Notes: generated from the letters alone by a model not told the origin. Positions 36,106 to 46,413 are shown, counted from the stretch's first letter. The stretch: 64,000 nt of DNA from DYFT01 sp041695085 (GCA_041695085.1 JBGFRO010000019.1:62001-126000), one strand, 5' to 3'. Numbers and translations: made by a program.

Positions 36106-37904
36106 CCTCGCCGCAATCGACACGAACGGTGAAGAAGGAACTCGGCGATATTCTCGTCGAGCGCTCCGTCGTTTCACCGGAACAGCTGTTGATGGCGCTC
36201 GATATTCTCAGCCGCGAACCGTCCGATAAACGTCGAAAATTGCCTCAAGTGTTGGTGGAAGAGTTGAGGATCGATCACGACAAAGTGTATCGCGAGATCG
36301 CCGAGTACTATGCGTTTCGCATGGTGGAGATCGTCCAGGATCAGATCGACGATGACGGATTGTCTTTCGTTCGCGCCCAGCTTAATGGTTTGCCGCTTCA
36401 GGTGAAACAACTCGCGTTTGAAAACCGTGTGATGCCATTAAGGGAAGACCCCGAACGCCCGGGGCGATTACTGGTGGTGACGCCCGATCCGACCAAACGG
36501 GAAGTCTATGTCATCGCGCGGTCGTTCCCCTTCCAGAAATTCGAGATCTGCTACGTCAAGCTTGCTCAATGGGAGGAGTTGTGGCAGCGTGTCAACATCA
36601 GTCGTTCGGGGTACGCGAATCTCGAGTCCGAAGCGCGCCAGGAGATGATGGAGGAGGTGGTCGACGAGGATGCCGATCTGTATGAACAGGTCCTTCAGGA
36701 AGAGATCAGCCGCAGCGGGCTCGTCACATTGGTGGAGAACATCTTTGTGGATGCCGTTCGCATGGGGGCCAGCGATATCCATGTCATTCCCCGCGGCGAG
36801 CGGAGAACGGAATTCCATTTCCGGATCGACGGAAAGCTGACCCTCTGGTATACGAACACCGACACGCGCGCGGAGGCGGTGGCCGCGGTGGTCAAAGATC
36901 GGGCCATGAACCTCGATCGGTTCGAACGAAACGCCGCACAGGATGGTTTCGCGCAGTTTCAGATCGACAAGAAAACGGTCCGTTTCCGGCTTTCGGTCAT
37001 CCCGACCGTCGGAAAGGAGTTGAAGAGCAAGTTTGAATCGATCGTCATCCGGATCCTCCAGGAACCGAATTTCAGCACTCAGCTGCAGGAGATCGGTTTC
37101 GATCCCTACTCGCTTCAGTACTTTCGCAAAGCAATTACCAAACCGCACGGGATGGTGATCGTCACGGGCCCGACGGGAAGCGGCAAGAGCACCACGCTGT
37201 TCTCCGCTCTTCGGGCGGTGATGGACTCGACGCTGAACGTCATTACCGTTGAAGACCCGGTCGAGTACTTCATCGACGGTGCGCGACAGGTGAAACTGAA
37301 TCCGAAACTCGACTTCGAAGGGGCGTTGCGCGCCATCCTTCGTCATGACCCCGATATCGTGATGGTAGGAGAGATCCGCGACCGTCAAACGGCGGAGTTG
37401 GGCATCAAACTCGCTAGCACTGGTCACCTCACTCTCTCAACGCTCCACACCAACGATGCCGTCAGCGCGGTGTCGCGTCTGTACAAGATGGGAGTGGAAC
37501 CGTTCCTCATCGCGTACACGATCAATATCGTCCTTGCACAGCGACTCGTGCGCAAGCTGTGCGAACGCTGCAAGGTGATCGACCAGGATCCTGATCGGGA
37601 CACGTTCTTGAAATTGGGACTGAAGGAAAAAGAAATCGACCGTCTCACGTTCTATCAGCCGGCCGGATGCGCTCACTGCATCAAGGGATACCGTGGTCGT
37701 ATCGCGATTTATGAAGCGCTCTATTTCACGCGTAAAATTCGACAGTTGGTACTGCAGGCAGGAGACATGATCGACGAAGAATCAATCCGCTTGGCAGCGA
37801 TGGGGCACGGGATGCATACGTTGCGCATGGCGGGAGTTGATCTCATCCGTAAAGGCGTAACGACCCTTGAAGAGATTGCAGCCGTGACGATTGAGGAGGA
37901 GTAG
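36102..37904 (+). CDS. GspE/PilB-type assembly ATPase
   Basis: A 600-aa hexameric extension ATPase of the PilB/GspE/MshE class. It has an N-terminal GspE-N (MshEN-like) domain, Walker A GPTGSGKSTT, an Asp box, Walker B IVMVGEIRD, a His box (TLHTND), and a tetracysteine zinc site CERC...CAHC typical of GspE/PilB. It would power assembly of the filament formed by the pilin-like proteins. No PilT-type retraction ATPase, prepilin peptidase or secretin is present in the window. Confidence 0.93.
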   Translation: MTSPQSTRTVKKELGDILVERSVVSPEQLLMALDILSREPSDKRRKLPQVLVEELRIDHDKVYREIAEYYAFRMVEIVQDQIDDDGLSFVRAQLNGLPLQVKQLAFENRVMPLREDPERPGRLLVVTPDPTKREVYVIARSFPFQKFEICYVKLAQWEELWQRVNISRSGYANLESEARQEMMEEVVDEDADLYEQVLQEEISRSGLVTLVENIFVDAVRMGASDIHVIPRGERRTEFHFRIDGKLTLWYTNTDTRAEAVAAVVKDRAMNLDRFERNAAQDGFAQFQIDKKTVRFRLSVIPTVGKELKSKFESIVIRILQEPNFSTQLQEIGFDPYSLQYFRKAITKPHGMVIVTGPTGSGKSTTLFSALRAVMDSTLNVITVEDPVEYFIDGARQVKLNPKLDFEGALRAILRHDPDIVMVGEIRDRQTAELGIKLASTGHLTLSTLHTNDAVSAVSRLYKMGVEPFLIAYTINIVLAQRLVRKLCERCKVIDQDPDRDTFLKLGLKEKEIDRLTFYQPAGCAHCIKGYRGRIAIYEALYFTRKIRQLVLQAGDMIDEESIRLAAMGHGMHTLRMAGVDLIRKGVTTLEEIAAVTIEEE

Positions 37905-38065
37905 CGATCTCTCTCTGCCGCCTCGTTGTAGCGTACAACGTCGATAGGAGTTGAACTTATACGCGGGGAACGGTCCGAAGGGAGCAGCAAGACGTCGAGG
38001 TTCGTGAGCGATGACAGCTCATCTTGGAAAGTTCTTCGCATTCCCTCTTCTCAGCCGGGTGACCT

Positions 38066-38857
38066 ATGATGAACTCACATGTGCAGTCGAGAGAAATCCG
38101 GTCGGTGTTGTTGGTGGACGATGACGAATCGTTCCGAACGGTGATTCGACAAATTCTTACCGCCAGCGCCAAGTATCGGGTCCGTACGTGCGATTCGGGC
38201 GAGCAGGCGCTTGAAGCTCTCCGGATGGAGCGTTTCGACGTGGTGGTGTTGGATTACAAAATGTCGGGCATCAGCGGCCTCAATGTTCTTCAATGGATGC
38301 TTGAGGAAAAGATCGACACGCCGGTGGTGATGATGACGGCGGCAGGTTCCGAGCCGGTGGCGGTCGAGGCGATGAAATTAGGTGCCTATGACTACGTGCG
38401 GAAAGAGCACGTGGATATCGACCACATCGATATTCTTGTGTCCGGCGTGTACGAGCGATACCTCTTTCGACGCGAAAAGGAGCGGCGCGAGGCGATCGAA
38501 CGCGAGAGGGAAAAAAGCCTTGTGGCGGTGGAGACGTTTCACAGCACCCTTGCTTCCATCGCCCAGATCGTCAATAACTCCCTTACGATGGTGTCGTTGA
38601 ATATACAGGAGCATGAGATGGAGTTGCAGCCGTTTGTGAACGAGGCGGGGCGAGTTCGCTTGACGAAGGCGTTTGCCGAGATGAAGCAGGAATACAGCGT
38701 CATCGCCTCTGCCGTCAAGTCGATGCTCAGCATGGCGAACGTCTTGCACGGCAACTTCGCCGACGCAAATTACACGTCGCAACTTCAGGAAACGCTTTCG
38801 GATAATCTGAAAACCCTGAAGCAGCATGCGATGACGCAGCCGCTTCCTAAGAAATGA
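38066..38857 (+). CDS. Response regulator with DHp-like C-terminal segment
   Basis: A 263-aa protein. The receiver (residues ~10-130) has VDDDES, phosphoacceptor in VVVLDYKM, and Lys in YVRKEH. The C-terminal part (~150-255) is a charged helix followed by TFHSTLASIAQIVNNSLTMV, which resembles the phosphoacceptor helix of histidine kinases (H followed by N-N-x-L-T), but no ATPase domain follows. It is paralogous to the protein at 24571-25278. It may act as a phosphotransfer hub. Confidence 0.8.
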   Translation: MMNSHVQSREIRSVLLVDDDESFRTVIRQILTASAKYRVRTCDSGEQALEALRMERFDVVVLDYKMSGISGLNVLQWMLEEKIDTPVVMMTAAGSEPVAVEAMKLGAYDYVRKEHVDIDHIDILVSGVYERYLFRREKERREAIEREREKSLVAVETFHSTLASIAQIVNNSLTMVSLNIQEHEMELQPFVNEAGRVRLTKAFAEMKQEYSVIASAVKSMLSMANVLHGNFADANYTSQLQETLSDNLKTLKQHAMTQPLPKK

Positions 38858-38930
38858 TAGGCTCGGACATGAACGTGCAGAGGTCGCCTGATTTCAAGCA
38901 TGAGGCAGCGAGGGAGAGGAGCACCATGCT

Positions 38931-39452
38931 ATGAGCATGGGCCAAACGATGATCACGGCGGCATTCTTTACACTTCTGATCCTCTCGGCGATCAGCGTCA
39001 ATCGTATGCTCATCGAAAGTGCGGAAACGGACTATAAGACGGAAGCCTACGCCCAGGCCATCGGCATTGCGCAAGAGTTGATGAACGAGGCGACGAAAAA
39101 GAAGTTCGACGAGAACGCGGTGTCGCCGGGACCTCAACGAACATCCGCATTTACCGTAAGCAGCCGACTCGGTCCCGATGGTAGCGGTGAAGCCATTTCA
39201 CCATGGCCTGACCATCCTTTGTATCAATCGCCGACGAAATACGACGACGTGGACGACTATCACGGCTATCGACGCACAGCGAACGGATCGACCATGTCGG
39301 GGTTTGAAGCGAGTGCGCAAGTGTATTATGTCATGGAGACCAGTCCGCATACGCGAACAACAAGCCGGACCTACATGAAGCGCATCGATGTCAAGGTGAG
39401 ACATGACCGGTATCTCGATTCGCTCAAAATAAGTCGGTTCGTGACGTACTGA
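38931..39452 (+). CDS. PilV-like pseudopilin candidate
   Basis: A 173-aa protein: MSMG, then a hydrophobic helix (ITAAFFTLLILSAIS), an amphipathic continuation YKTEAYAQAIGIAQELMNEA, typical of PilV/MshD-type minor pilins, and a beta-rich C-terminal half. It lacks the GFTLIE motif and has at most a four-residue leader. It is separated from the other pilus-like genes by a response regulator gene. Confidence 0.6.
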   Translation: MSMGQTMITAAFFTLLILSAISVNRMLIESAETDYKTEAYAQAIGIAQELMNEATKKKFDENAVSPGPQRTSAFTVSSRLGPDGSGEAISPWPDHPLYQSPTKYDDVDDYHGYRRTANGSTMSGFEASAQVYYVMETSPHTRTTSRTYMKRIDVKVRHDRYLDSLKISRFVTY

Positions 39453-39571
39453 GAAATCTCAGAGCTCGATGACATGGGGGAAAGAGCAGATAAGAGCGGA
39501 TGAGAGATTGTCCGGCTGCAGTTGGGTAATGATAGGTATTCTCTCAAAGTAAGGACACAGCAATACAAGAC

Positions 39572-41869
39572 GTGGCATCAAAAGGCGTAAATACGGCGCA
39601 AGAGCTGGCACGATTGAATGCCAACAAGGAGTCGGCGCGGCAATGTTTGTTGGCGGCGGATCGGTATCTCAAGGAGAACGATTTCGAAAAGGCGAGGAAG
39701 GAACTGGAGGAGGCTCTGAAACTTGATCCTTCGAATGGGTATATCTACGCATTTCAGGACCGGATCAATTACTTCGAAGAGCAGCACAGGAAAGAGCCTG
39801 CCCCTCGAGGTGTCCCACGCCCGGCAGAACAATTGCCATCCCCTGTAAAGACAGCGGCCTCTCCGGCAGCGCAGCCGCCCCCTCCAAAACCGGCACCCGT
39901 TCAGCCTCAACCGCCAGCTGCGTCCGCTCCTCAACAGAATGTGCGCGAAGCGGAGCTGAAGCGTCAACTGGAGCAGCAGCGCCAACGGGAGGAGGAACTG
40001 CGAAAGAAGGCGGAGGAAGAGGAACGCGCTCAAGCAGCACAGGCGAAGAATGTGGCACAACCCGCAAGTGCAACGGAGAAGCAAGAAGCTGCGGAGAGGG
40101 CGGCGGCCGAGGAGCAGAAGCGAAAAGAAACGGAAGCGCGGGTGGCGATGGAGGAGCAACGTCGCCGTGAACTTGAAGCGCGCATCGCCGCGGAGGAACA
40201 GCGACGGCGTGAACTGGAAGCCCGCTTGGCCGCCGAAGAAGAACGAAAGCGTGAAGAGGAACTCCGCGAGCGTGAAGAACGCTTACGGAAGGAGTTGGAA
40301 GAGAAAGCGATGGCGGAGGAGGCGATTCGGAAGGAAATGGAGGTGCGCGTGGCGGAGGAAGGAAGGAAGCGGCGTGAGCTCGAGGAGCGAATTCGTGGGG
40401 AGGAAAACCGGCGCTGGGAAACCGAAGCGCGTGTCTCCGAAGAGCAGCGGCGCCGCGAGCTAGAAATGCGGGCGGCGGCGGAAGAGCAGAAGCGGAAGGA
40501 GTTAGAGGCCCGCATTGCTGCCGAAGAACAGAAGCGAAAAGAGTTGGAAGCCCGGATCGCTGCCGAAGAACAGCGGCGGAAAGAGGAAGAACTTCGTCTC
40601 GCGGAAGAACAGCGACGTCGTGAGCTGGAGGAACGGATCGCGGCGGAGCAACAAAAGTTGAAAGACCTTGAAGCCCGCGCCTTGGAAGAAGAGAGGCGTC
40701 GAAAGGAGCTGGAGCAACGGGCGGCCGCGGAAGTGATGAAGGTGAAAGAGATGGAACTGAAAGCCGCGGAAGAAGAACGTCGTAGGCGAGAATTGGAAGT
40801 GCGCGTAGCGGAGGAGGAGCAACGGAGTCTGGTCCTCGAAGCGAAGGCAGCGGAAGAAGAGCGGAAACGGCGCGAGTTGGAGATGCGCGCGAGGGATGAG
40901 GAACAGCGCCGTCGTGAAAGTGAGGGGCGAGCTCGTCAGGAACAGATCGCGAAGGAGCTCGAAGCCAAAGCCGCGGCGGAACGAGCTCAGCGTGAGGCCG
41001 AGATGCGGGTATTGGAAGAGCTGCGTCGAAAAGAAGCGGAAGAGCGGGCTGAGGAGGAGCGAAAGAAGCTTGAGGAAATGCGCCGGCAGGTGGAGGAACT
41101 CAGTCAAGCCCTCGAACAAGAGAAGAAGGCCCGCGAGGAGATCAACAAGCGCAATCTTCAAAATGCCGTCAAGCAACTGCGCACGACGATGGAGGCGGCA
41201 TGGGTCAACGGCGCACCGACGGAGCAAGTGGCCTACTCCATCCACGAGCTGGCCGTCTCTCTCTCCGTACCGCCGGAAGTCGAGCAATCGCTTCAACGGG
41301 AGGTCAAGCTGGAGATGTACAGCCGTGCGGTCAAGGAGGTTATCGCCAAACGGAAGTTGCTGAGAAATTCCTCCTCAACCTTGGAGTGGCTCCGCAAAGT
41401 GTATCAGGTAACGGTAGCGGAGTATCTGGAAAATGAATCGAAATTCTTGCTTGACCTGGTGGCGGATCAGTACAAGGGGACGATTTTGCTGATTTCCAAG
41501 ACAATCGGGAGCAAGGAAGACATCACGTCTCGACTTAAGTCGTCGGGCTATGCAGTGGTTCAGGCAACATCGCCGGAGACGGCGCTGGAGAAAATTGAGA
41601 AGGTGAATCCTAATCTGATCCTCTGTGATGCGGAATTCCCGATGGGCTTGAGCGGCGTGCGCTTTCTGCATATCTTGCGCGCGAACTCCAAGTTCAACTT
41701 CATCCCCTTCATTCTTGTTGCCGATGCCGGCGATGACGCGATTTTGAGCGCGAACGACCTGAAGCCGAATGAGGGGTGTATCAAACGTCCGCTCGATTAT
41801 GAAGAACTGACCAATCTGATGAACGAACAACTGAACCATTTTCGCGAGTACGTTTCATCACTCGCATAA
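39572..41869 (+). CDS. TPR - long charged coiled coil - degenerate receiver protein
   Basis: A 765-aa protein with a GTG start. Residues ~20-75 form a TPR-like pair (YLKENDFEKARKELEEALKLDPSN). A Pro/Ala linker (~80-115) follows, then ~400 residues of repeated E/R/K/A-rich heptad-like units (EEQRRRELEAR), likely a single long helix or coiled coil. A small helical domain is next, then a receiver-like domain (~640-760) in which LILCDAEFPMG keeps the phosphoacceptor Asp but the acidic pair is gone (LLISKT). It could be a structural or polarity scaffold linked to the filament machine. Confidence 0.75.
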   Translation: MASKGVNTAQELARLNANKESARQCLLAADRYLKENDFEKARKELEEALKLDPSNGYIYAFQDRINYFEEQHRKEPAPRGVPRPAEQLPSPVKTAASPAAQPPPPKPAPVQPQPPAASAPQQNVREAELKRQLEQQRQREEELRKKAEEEERAQAAQAKNVAQPASATEKQEAAERAAAEEQKRKETEARVAMEEQRRRELEARIAAEEQRRRELEARLAAEEERKREEELREREERLRKELEEKAMAEEAIRKEMEVRVAEEGRKRRELEERIRGEENRRWETEARVSEEQRRRELEMRAAAEEQKRKELEARIAAEEQKRKELEARIAAEEQRRKEEELRLAEEQRRRELEERIAAEQQKLKDLEARALEEERRRKELEQRAAAEVMKVKEMELKAAEEERRRRELEVRVAEEEQRSLVLEAKAAEEERKRRELEMRARDEEQRRRESEGRARQEQIAKELEAKAAAERAQREAEMRVLEELRRKEAEERAEEERKKLEEMRRQVEELSQALEQEKKAREEINKRNLQNAVKQLRTTMEAAWVNGAPTEQVAYSIHELAVSLSVPPEVEQSLQREVKLEMYSRAVKEVIAKRKLLRNSSSTLEWLRKVYQVTVAEYLENESKFLLDLVADQYKGTILLISKTIGSKEDITSRLKSSGYAVVQATSPETALEKIEKVNPNLILCDAEFPMGLSGVRFLHILRANSKFNFIPFILVADAGDDAILSANDLKPNEGCIKRPLDYEELTNLMNEQLNHFREYVSSLA

Positions 41870-41937
41870 CTCTCTACACGTAGAGGAACGACTCTGTGCG
41901 AAGCGCAGACCACCAGCCGTTTTGAAGGAGCCCACGT

Positions 41938-42312
41938 ATGAGCAAAGTGTTATTGTTAGTGGAAGATGATGAAGACAACCGAGACCTCGTGAGTTTCGTC
42001 CTCTCGCGCAGCAAGCTCGATATTGAGCTCGAGATTGCGGAGAACGGACAGGAGGCGATTGACAAGGCACTGCAGCGTCCACCGCATCTGATTCTTATGG
42101 ATATGCAAATGCCGGTGATGGACGGTTGGCAAGCCGTTCCCATTCTGAAGTCAGATGAACGCACGAAGCACATTCCCATTATCGCGTTCACTGCCCAGGC
42201 GAAGCCTGAGGATAAGGAACGGACGCGGGAGATCGGTTGCGCCGAGCATTACCCGAAGCCGATGGATCCAGAAGAGCTGTTGGCGCTGATTCAAAAGTAC
42301 ATCAACTCTTAA
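41938..42312 (+). CDS. Single-domain CheY-like receiver
   Basis: A 124-aa receiver: acidic residues in VEDDEDN, phosphoacceptor in LILMDMQMPVMDG, Thr in AFTAQA, and Lys in HYPKPMD. A GAAGGAG ribosome site precedes the ATG. It lies directly before a large hybrid kinase, and its likely partner is that kinase or the hybrid that follows. Confidence 0.9.
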   Translation: MSKVLLLVEDDEDNRDLVSFVLSRSKLDIELEIAENGQEAIDKALQRPPHLILMDMQMPVMDGWQAVPILKSDERTKHIPIIAFTAQAKPEDKERTREIGCAEHYPKPMDPEELLALIQKYINS

Positions 42313-42341
42313 TAGTTCGGCGACTGGCCAAGGTAGACGCC

Positions 42342-45263
42342 ATGGCAACAGACATCAAAAACCCGGGAGCGATCTTTCGCACGAAGCTTTATTGGCGCGT
42401 GCTGGGGAATTTCGCTCTCCTGCTCTTCATCCTGACCGCAATGACGGTGCTGACGCTGAACATCCTTTCTCAGATCGAAAAGAATTTCAGCCTCGCTTCG
42501 TCCGACATCCGAGCTCTCGCGAACATCGAACGGGTGCGCCATTACTTGAACGATGCACCCACGGCGGCGTTCGAGTATGCGTTCGTTACTTCCAATGCAG
42601 CTCGCGCGACCTACGAAGAGTCGTGGCGTGATTTCGACGAAGTCCTGATGACGCTTCAACGTGATTTCGTCGATAGTGCCTCCATCCGCGATGTGCGCAG
42701 TATCCGGGAACTCTACTTTGCCTGGCTCGAAAACGTTGGAGATCGACTGGTGCGAGTGGGCGATGCACGGGCGTCGATGAAGCCTGCGGATGTGCAGCGG
42801 GAAGTTGCCGCTATCGCCAAAGTGGAGGCGGAAAGTCAATACATCGCCAAGGCGCGCGGGCTTATTCGCGATCTCTATCAGCGGAAGATTTCTTCTCAGC
42901 CCCGAAACATTGAACTGGCCACCAGCCTCAGCGCCGATCTGGGCATCTTCATCACGATTACCAATGTGCTTCTCGCGGTCTTCGCGCTGGCGCTCGGATT
43001 TGTCTTGACGCGCTCCATCACCCGGCCCATTAGCATGCTGAAACGAGGTACGCAGAACATCATGGCCGGAAAGTTCGAGGCGATCGAACTCAATCGCTCG
43101 GATGAACTGGGAGAGTTGGCACGCGATTTCAACAACATGTCGTCGTTGCTTGGCAGCAACTACACTCGCCTGCAAGCGTATTCAGAGCTTGTTACGACGC
43201 TCAACTCGGTGAAGTCGGCGGAAGAGGTCCAATCGAAAAGCCTTCAGCTCATGTGTCACCACACGAAAGCGTCGATCGGTGCGCTGTACATTTTGAACAA
43301 AGAAACGAACATGCTGGAAATGACCGCAGGGTACGCTCTTCGGAACAATGCAATGCTCGGCAAGCAGTATGCATGGGGCGAGGGGATCCCCGGTCAGTGC
43401 GCGGCGGAGAAATCGATTATCGAAGTCGAGAACGTCCCCCGGAATTCCGGATTTGTCATCGATACGGGGCTGGTGGAAGTTGTGCCGCCATACATCACCG
43501 CCGTCCCGCTGCTCTTTCAAGAGCATGTGATCGGTGTGATGGTGTTGGGTGCGATGAAGAAGTTCGGTGAGCTCGAAAAGGATATCATCAACAATTCCGT
43601 GCCGCAGCTCAGCGTCGGCATCACGAACGCATTGAACGCCGATGCAACACGAAAACTCTCCCTCGAACTTGCTTCGCGGAACGAGGAATTGATGTCGAAG
43701 ACCGCCGAGCTGGAAAAGGCATATCGCGTGAAGTCGGAGTTCCTCTCGAGCATGTCTCACGAACTTCGCACGCCTCTCAACTCCATTATCGGATTCAGCT
43801 CGGTCCTGCTCGGACCGACGGGCGACCCCTTGACAGCCGACCAGAGGATGGCCCTTGAGAAAGTCCTGAAAAATGGAAAGCACCTGCTCCAGCTCATCAA
43901 TGACATTCTGGATATTTCCAAGCTCGAGTCGGGCCGTATGACGGTAAGCATCGAGAGCGATTCGGTGGAATCGATCATATCGAACTGCGTGCTGATCGTC
44001 GAGCCGCTCATCATGCAGAAGAGGTTGACGCTGAAACAAGAGATCGAACCTCACTTGCCCACCATGACGACCGATATCGTGAAAGTGAGGCAAATCCTGG
44101 TCAATTTGCTGTCGAACGCGGCAAAGTTCACCGAGAAAGGGGACATCACCATACGTGCGTGGAAAAACGGCGATATGGTCTCGATCTCCGTCAAGGATTC
44201 AGGCATCGGCATCGAGAACAAGAACTTCGACGTTGTGTTCGAGGAGTTCCGGCAGGTCGATAGCAGCAATACGCGGAAGTACAAGGGAACAGGATTGGGC
44301 CTTCCCATTGCGCGGAAACTTGCCCGTTTACTTGGCGGAGATCTGACACTCGAGAGCGAGTACGGAAAGGGCTCGACGTTCACCCTCTCTATCCCGCCAA
44401 TATTCCCGCAGCAAACCCAGGAAGCGGCAACGCCGAAGATGATAGATGTGAAGAAAGCCACTGCCGCATCGACGCAGATCGCCATACCGCTGGAAGAGGT
44501 CAAAAAGGCTCCCACGGCGACAAAACGGGGAGTCGAGGTACTTTGTATCGACGACGACCCGGACGTCATCGAGATCTTGCGCAAATACCTTGTGCCGGAG
44601 GGCTATTCGGTAACGGGGGCACTTTCAGGAGAAGAGGGCATTGAGCTGGCAAGAAAGATCAAACCTGCCCTGATCACACTCGACATCATGATGCCGAAGA
44701 AAGATGGGTGGCAGGTGTTGCGCGAGCTGAAGCAGCGCTCCGATACGCGCGATATTCCGGTCATCATTCACTCGATCGTTGAAAATCGACCGCTGGCCAT
44801 GTCGTTGGGTGCCGTCGACGTGATTACGAAGCCGACCGATCCGAAGCGTTTGCTCTCGCTTGTGAAGCAATACTATGAGGCAAGTGGCCAATTTATTCTT
44901 GTGGTGGATGACCATGAGGACTTCGCGCTCGCGTTTAAAGATCTTCTGAAGCGGGACGGTTTCAACGTGAAGATCGCAACCGGCGGTAAGGAAGCGCTGG
45001 AGATTCTGAACGAATCCGAACCCGCGATGATCCTGCTCGATTTGGTGATGCCGGGCATGGACGGATTTCAGGTGGTGCGTGAACTCCAACAGAACGATCG
45101 CTGGAAGAAGATTCCCGTCGTGATCCTTTCCGGCAAAGAGCTGACGGAAGCGGAAGAACGGGAGTTGAACAGCCACATTGCCGAGTATATGAAAAAGGAC
45201 GACTTTTCAACGGCGGAAATGACCAAGACCATCAAACGAATACTCAGTACGACCAATGCGTGA
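42342..45263 (+). CDS. Hybrid histidine kinase: HAMP-GAF-HisKA-HATPase-REC-REC
   Basis: A 973-aa hybrid sensor kinase. Two transmembrane helices (about residues 20-40 and 205-230) flank a periplasmic sensor of about 160 residues. A HAMP domain (TRPISMLKRGTQNIMAGK), a GAF domain (~300-440), HisKA (MSHELRTPLNSIIGF) and HATPase (NAAKFTEKG, DSGIGIE, GTGLGLPI) follow. Two receivers end it (LDIMMPKKDGW and LLDLVMPGMDGF), in line with a phosphorelay. I chose the ATG at 42342; an upstream in-frame start lies inside the previous gene. Confidence 0.93.
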   Translation: MATDIKNPGAIFRTKLYWRVLGNFALLLFILTAMTVLTLNILSQIEKNFSLASSDIRALANIERVRHYLNDAPTAAFEYAFVTSNAARATYEESWRDFDEVLMTLQRDFVDSASIRDVRSIRELYFAWLENVGDRLVRVGDARASMKPADVQREVAAIAKVEAESQYIAKARGLIRDLYQRKISSQPRNIELATSLSADLGIFITITNVLLAVFALALGFVLTRSITRPISMLKRGTQNIMAGKFEAIELNRSDELGELARDFNNMSSLLGSNYTRLQAYSELVTTLNSVKSAEEVQSKSLQLMCHHTKASIGALYILNKETNMLEMTAGYALRNNAMLGKQYAWGEGIPGQCAAEKSIIEVENVPRNSGFVIDTGLVEVVPPYITAVPLLFQEHVIGVMVLGAMKKFGELEKDIINNSVPQLSVGITNALNADATRKLSLELASRNEELMSKTAELEKAYRVKSEFLSSMSHELRTPLNSIIGFSSVLLGPTGDPLTADQRMALEKVLKNGKHLLQLINDILDISKLESGRMTVSIESDSVESIISNCVLIVEPLIMQKRLTLKQEIEPHLPTMTTDIVKVRQILVNLLSNAAKFTEKGDITIRAWKNGDMVSISVKDSGIGIENKNFDVVFEEFRQVDSSNTRKYKGTGLGLPIARKLARLLGGDLTLESEYGKGSTFTLSIPPIFPQQTQEAATPKMIDVKKATAASTQIAIPLEEVKKAPTATKRGVEVLCIDDDPDVIEILRKYLVPEGYSVTGALSGEEGIELARKIKPALITLDIMMPKKDGWQVLRELKQRSDTRDIPVIIHSIVENRPLAMSLGAVDVITKPTDPKRLLSLVKQYYEASGQFILVVDDHEDFALAFKDLLKRDGFNVKIATGGKEALEILNESEPAMILLDLVMPGMDGFQVVRELQQNDRWKKIPVVILSGKELTEAEERELNSHIAEYMKKDDFSTAEMTKTIKRILSTTNA

Positions 45264-46413
45264 TCTCATGCAAGAAGAACATTCTACCACCCGCAACCCG
45301 AGGTTGTTGGTGGTGGACGATACCGAGGACAACCTCGATTTGCTTGAGTTTGCCCTGAAGCGGAAGCCGGTCACGATGATCCGCGCAACCAGCGGACGAG
45401 AGTGTCTCGAACTCGCTGCTTCGCACAATCCCGATCTCATCCTCCTCGATATTCAAATGCCGGAGATGGACGGATTCGAGACCTTGCGTCGGCTCCGGTC
45501 GAATCCCCGCACTGCCAAGATCCCGGTCATTTTCCTGACGGCACAGAAAAAAGATGCCGACAGTATCGCGACGGGACTCGCACTGGGCGCCGAACAATAC
45601 CTCACCAAGCCGATCGATACCGAAGAGCTCCTTGTTCGTACGAGAATGCTGATCCAGCTCAAGCGTGCTGAAGCGGAGCTGGAACGAACGCGGGCCGATT
45701 TCATGGCGATGCTGGTGCACGATCTCCGCAGTCCGCTCATCGGTATCAAGAGCGTTATCGAACTGCTGCAGGAGTCGGGCAAAGGCACACCGCTCAATGA
45801 CGATCATTTCGAACTGCTTGGCTCGGCGCATGCCTCTTCGCGTAAATTGCTCGAACTGATCAGTGACTTTCTCGATGTCTCGAAGTATGAGGGAGGAAAC
45901 ATCGAGTTTGAGAAGCAGTCCGTTCCGGTTGCGCAGTTCGTCCATCCGGTTGTGAAGCAGATGGATTTTCAGTTCCGGCAAAAGAACGTGAAGTTATCGA
46001 CGGTCTACAGCGACGGAGTGCCGAACGTCTTCGTCGACGCGCGAAAGACTGAGCAGGTGGTGATGAATTTTCTAAGCAATGCGCTGAAGTTCTCAAAATC
46101 TGGCGGCACGATCGAAATTCTGGTAGAGAAAGTGGAAGACGACACCCTCGACCGGGCAGAGATCGTGAAGAAGCCGTTCGTCAAGATCAGTGTCACCGAC
46201 AACGGTGTCGGAATTGCGCCGGAGGAATTGCCGCTCCTGTTCGAGCGGTATCGTCAGACTTCCTCGGCGAAGGTCGTGAAGCAGAAGGGAACGGGTCTTG
46301 GCCTTGTGATCTGCAAACTCATTGCCGAAGCGCAGGGAGGAAAGGTGGGAGCCATGAGTGAGCCGGGTGTGAGAACGACATTTTACTGCACGCTCCCCGC
46401 GGCTGAGGAGTAA
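45256..46413 (+). CDS. Receiver-histidine kinase (REC-HisKA-HATPase)
   Basis: A 385-aa soluble kinase with the receiver first (VVDDTEDN, phosphoacceptor in LLDIQMPEMDG, YLTKPID), then HisKA with H-box VHDLRSPLIGIKS, then HATPase (NALKFSKSG, DNGVGIA, GTGLGLVI). It overlaps the upstream hybrid kinase by 8 bp, so the two are probably co-translated. It could receive phosphate from that hybrid and control its own output by autophosphorylation. Confidence 0.92.
   Translation: MRDLMQEEHSTTRNPRLLVVDDTEDNLDLLEFALKRKPVTMIRATSGRECLELAASHNPDLILLDIQMPEMDGFETLRRLRSNPRTAKIPVIFLTAQKKDADSIATGLALGAEQYLTKPIDTEELLVRTRMLIQLKRAEAELERTRADFMAMLVHDLRSPLIGIKSVIELLQESGKGTPLNDDHFELLGSAHASSRKLLELISDFLDVSKYEGGNIEFEKQSVPVAQFVHPVVKQMDFQFRQKNVKLSTVYSDGVPNVFVDARKTEQVVMNFLSNALKFSKSGGTIEILVEKVEDDTLDRAEIVKKPFVKISVTDNGVGIAPEELPLLFERYRQTSSAKVVKQKGTGLGLVICKLIAEAQGGKVGAMSEPGVRTTFYCTLPAAEE

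Noticed and set aside
39578..40515. Leu/Arg- and Ser/Arg-rich minus-strand ORFs
   Set aside because: They are reverse-strand readings of the E/R/K-rich coiled-coil gene; their composition is a by-product of its codons.
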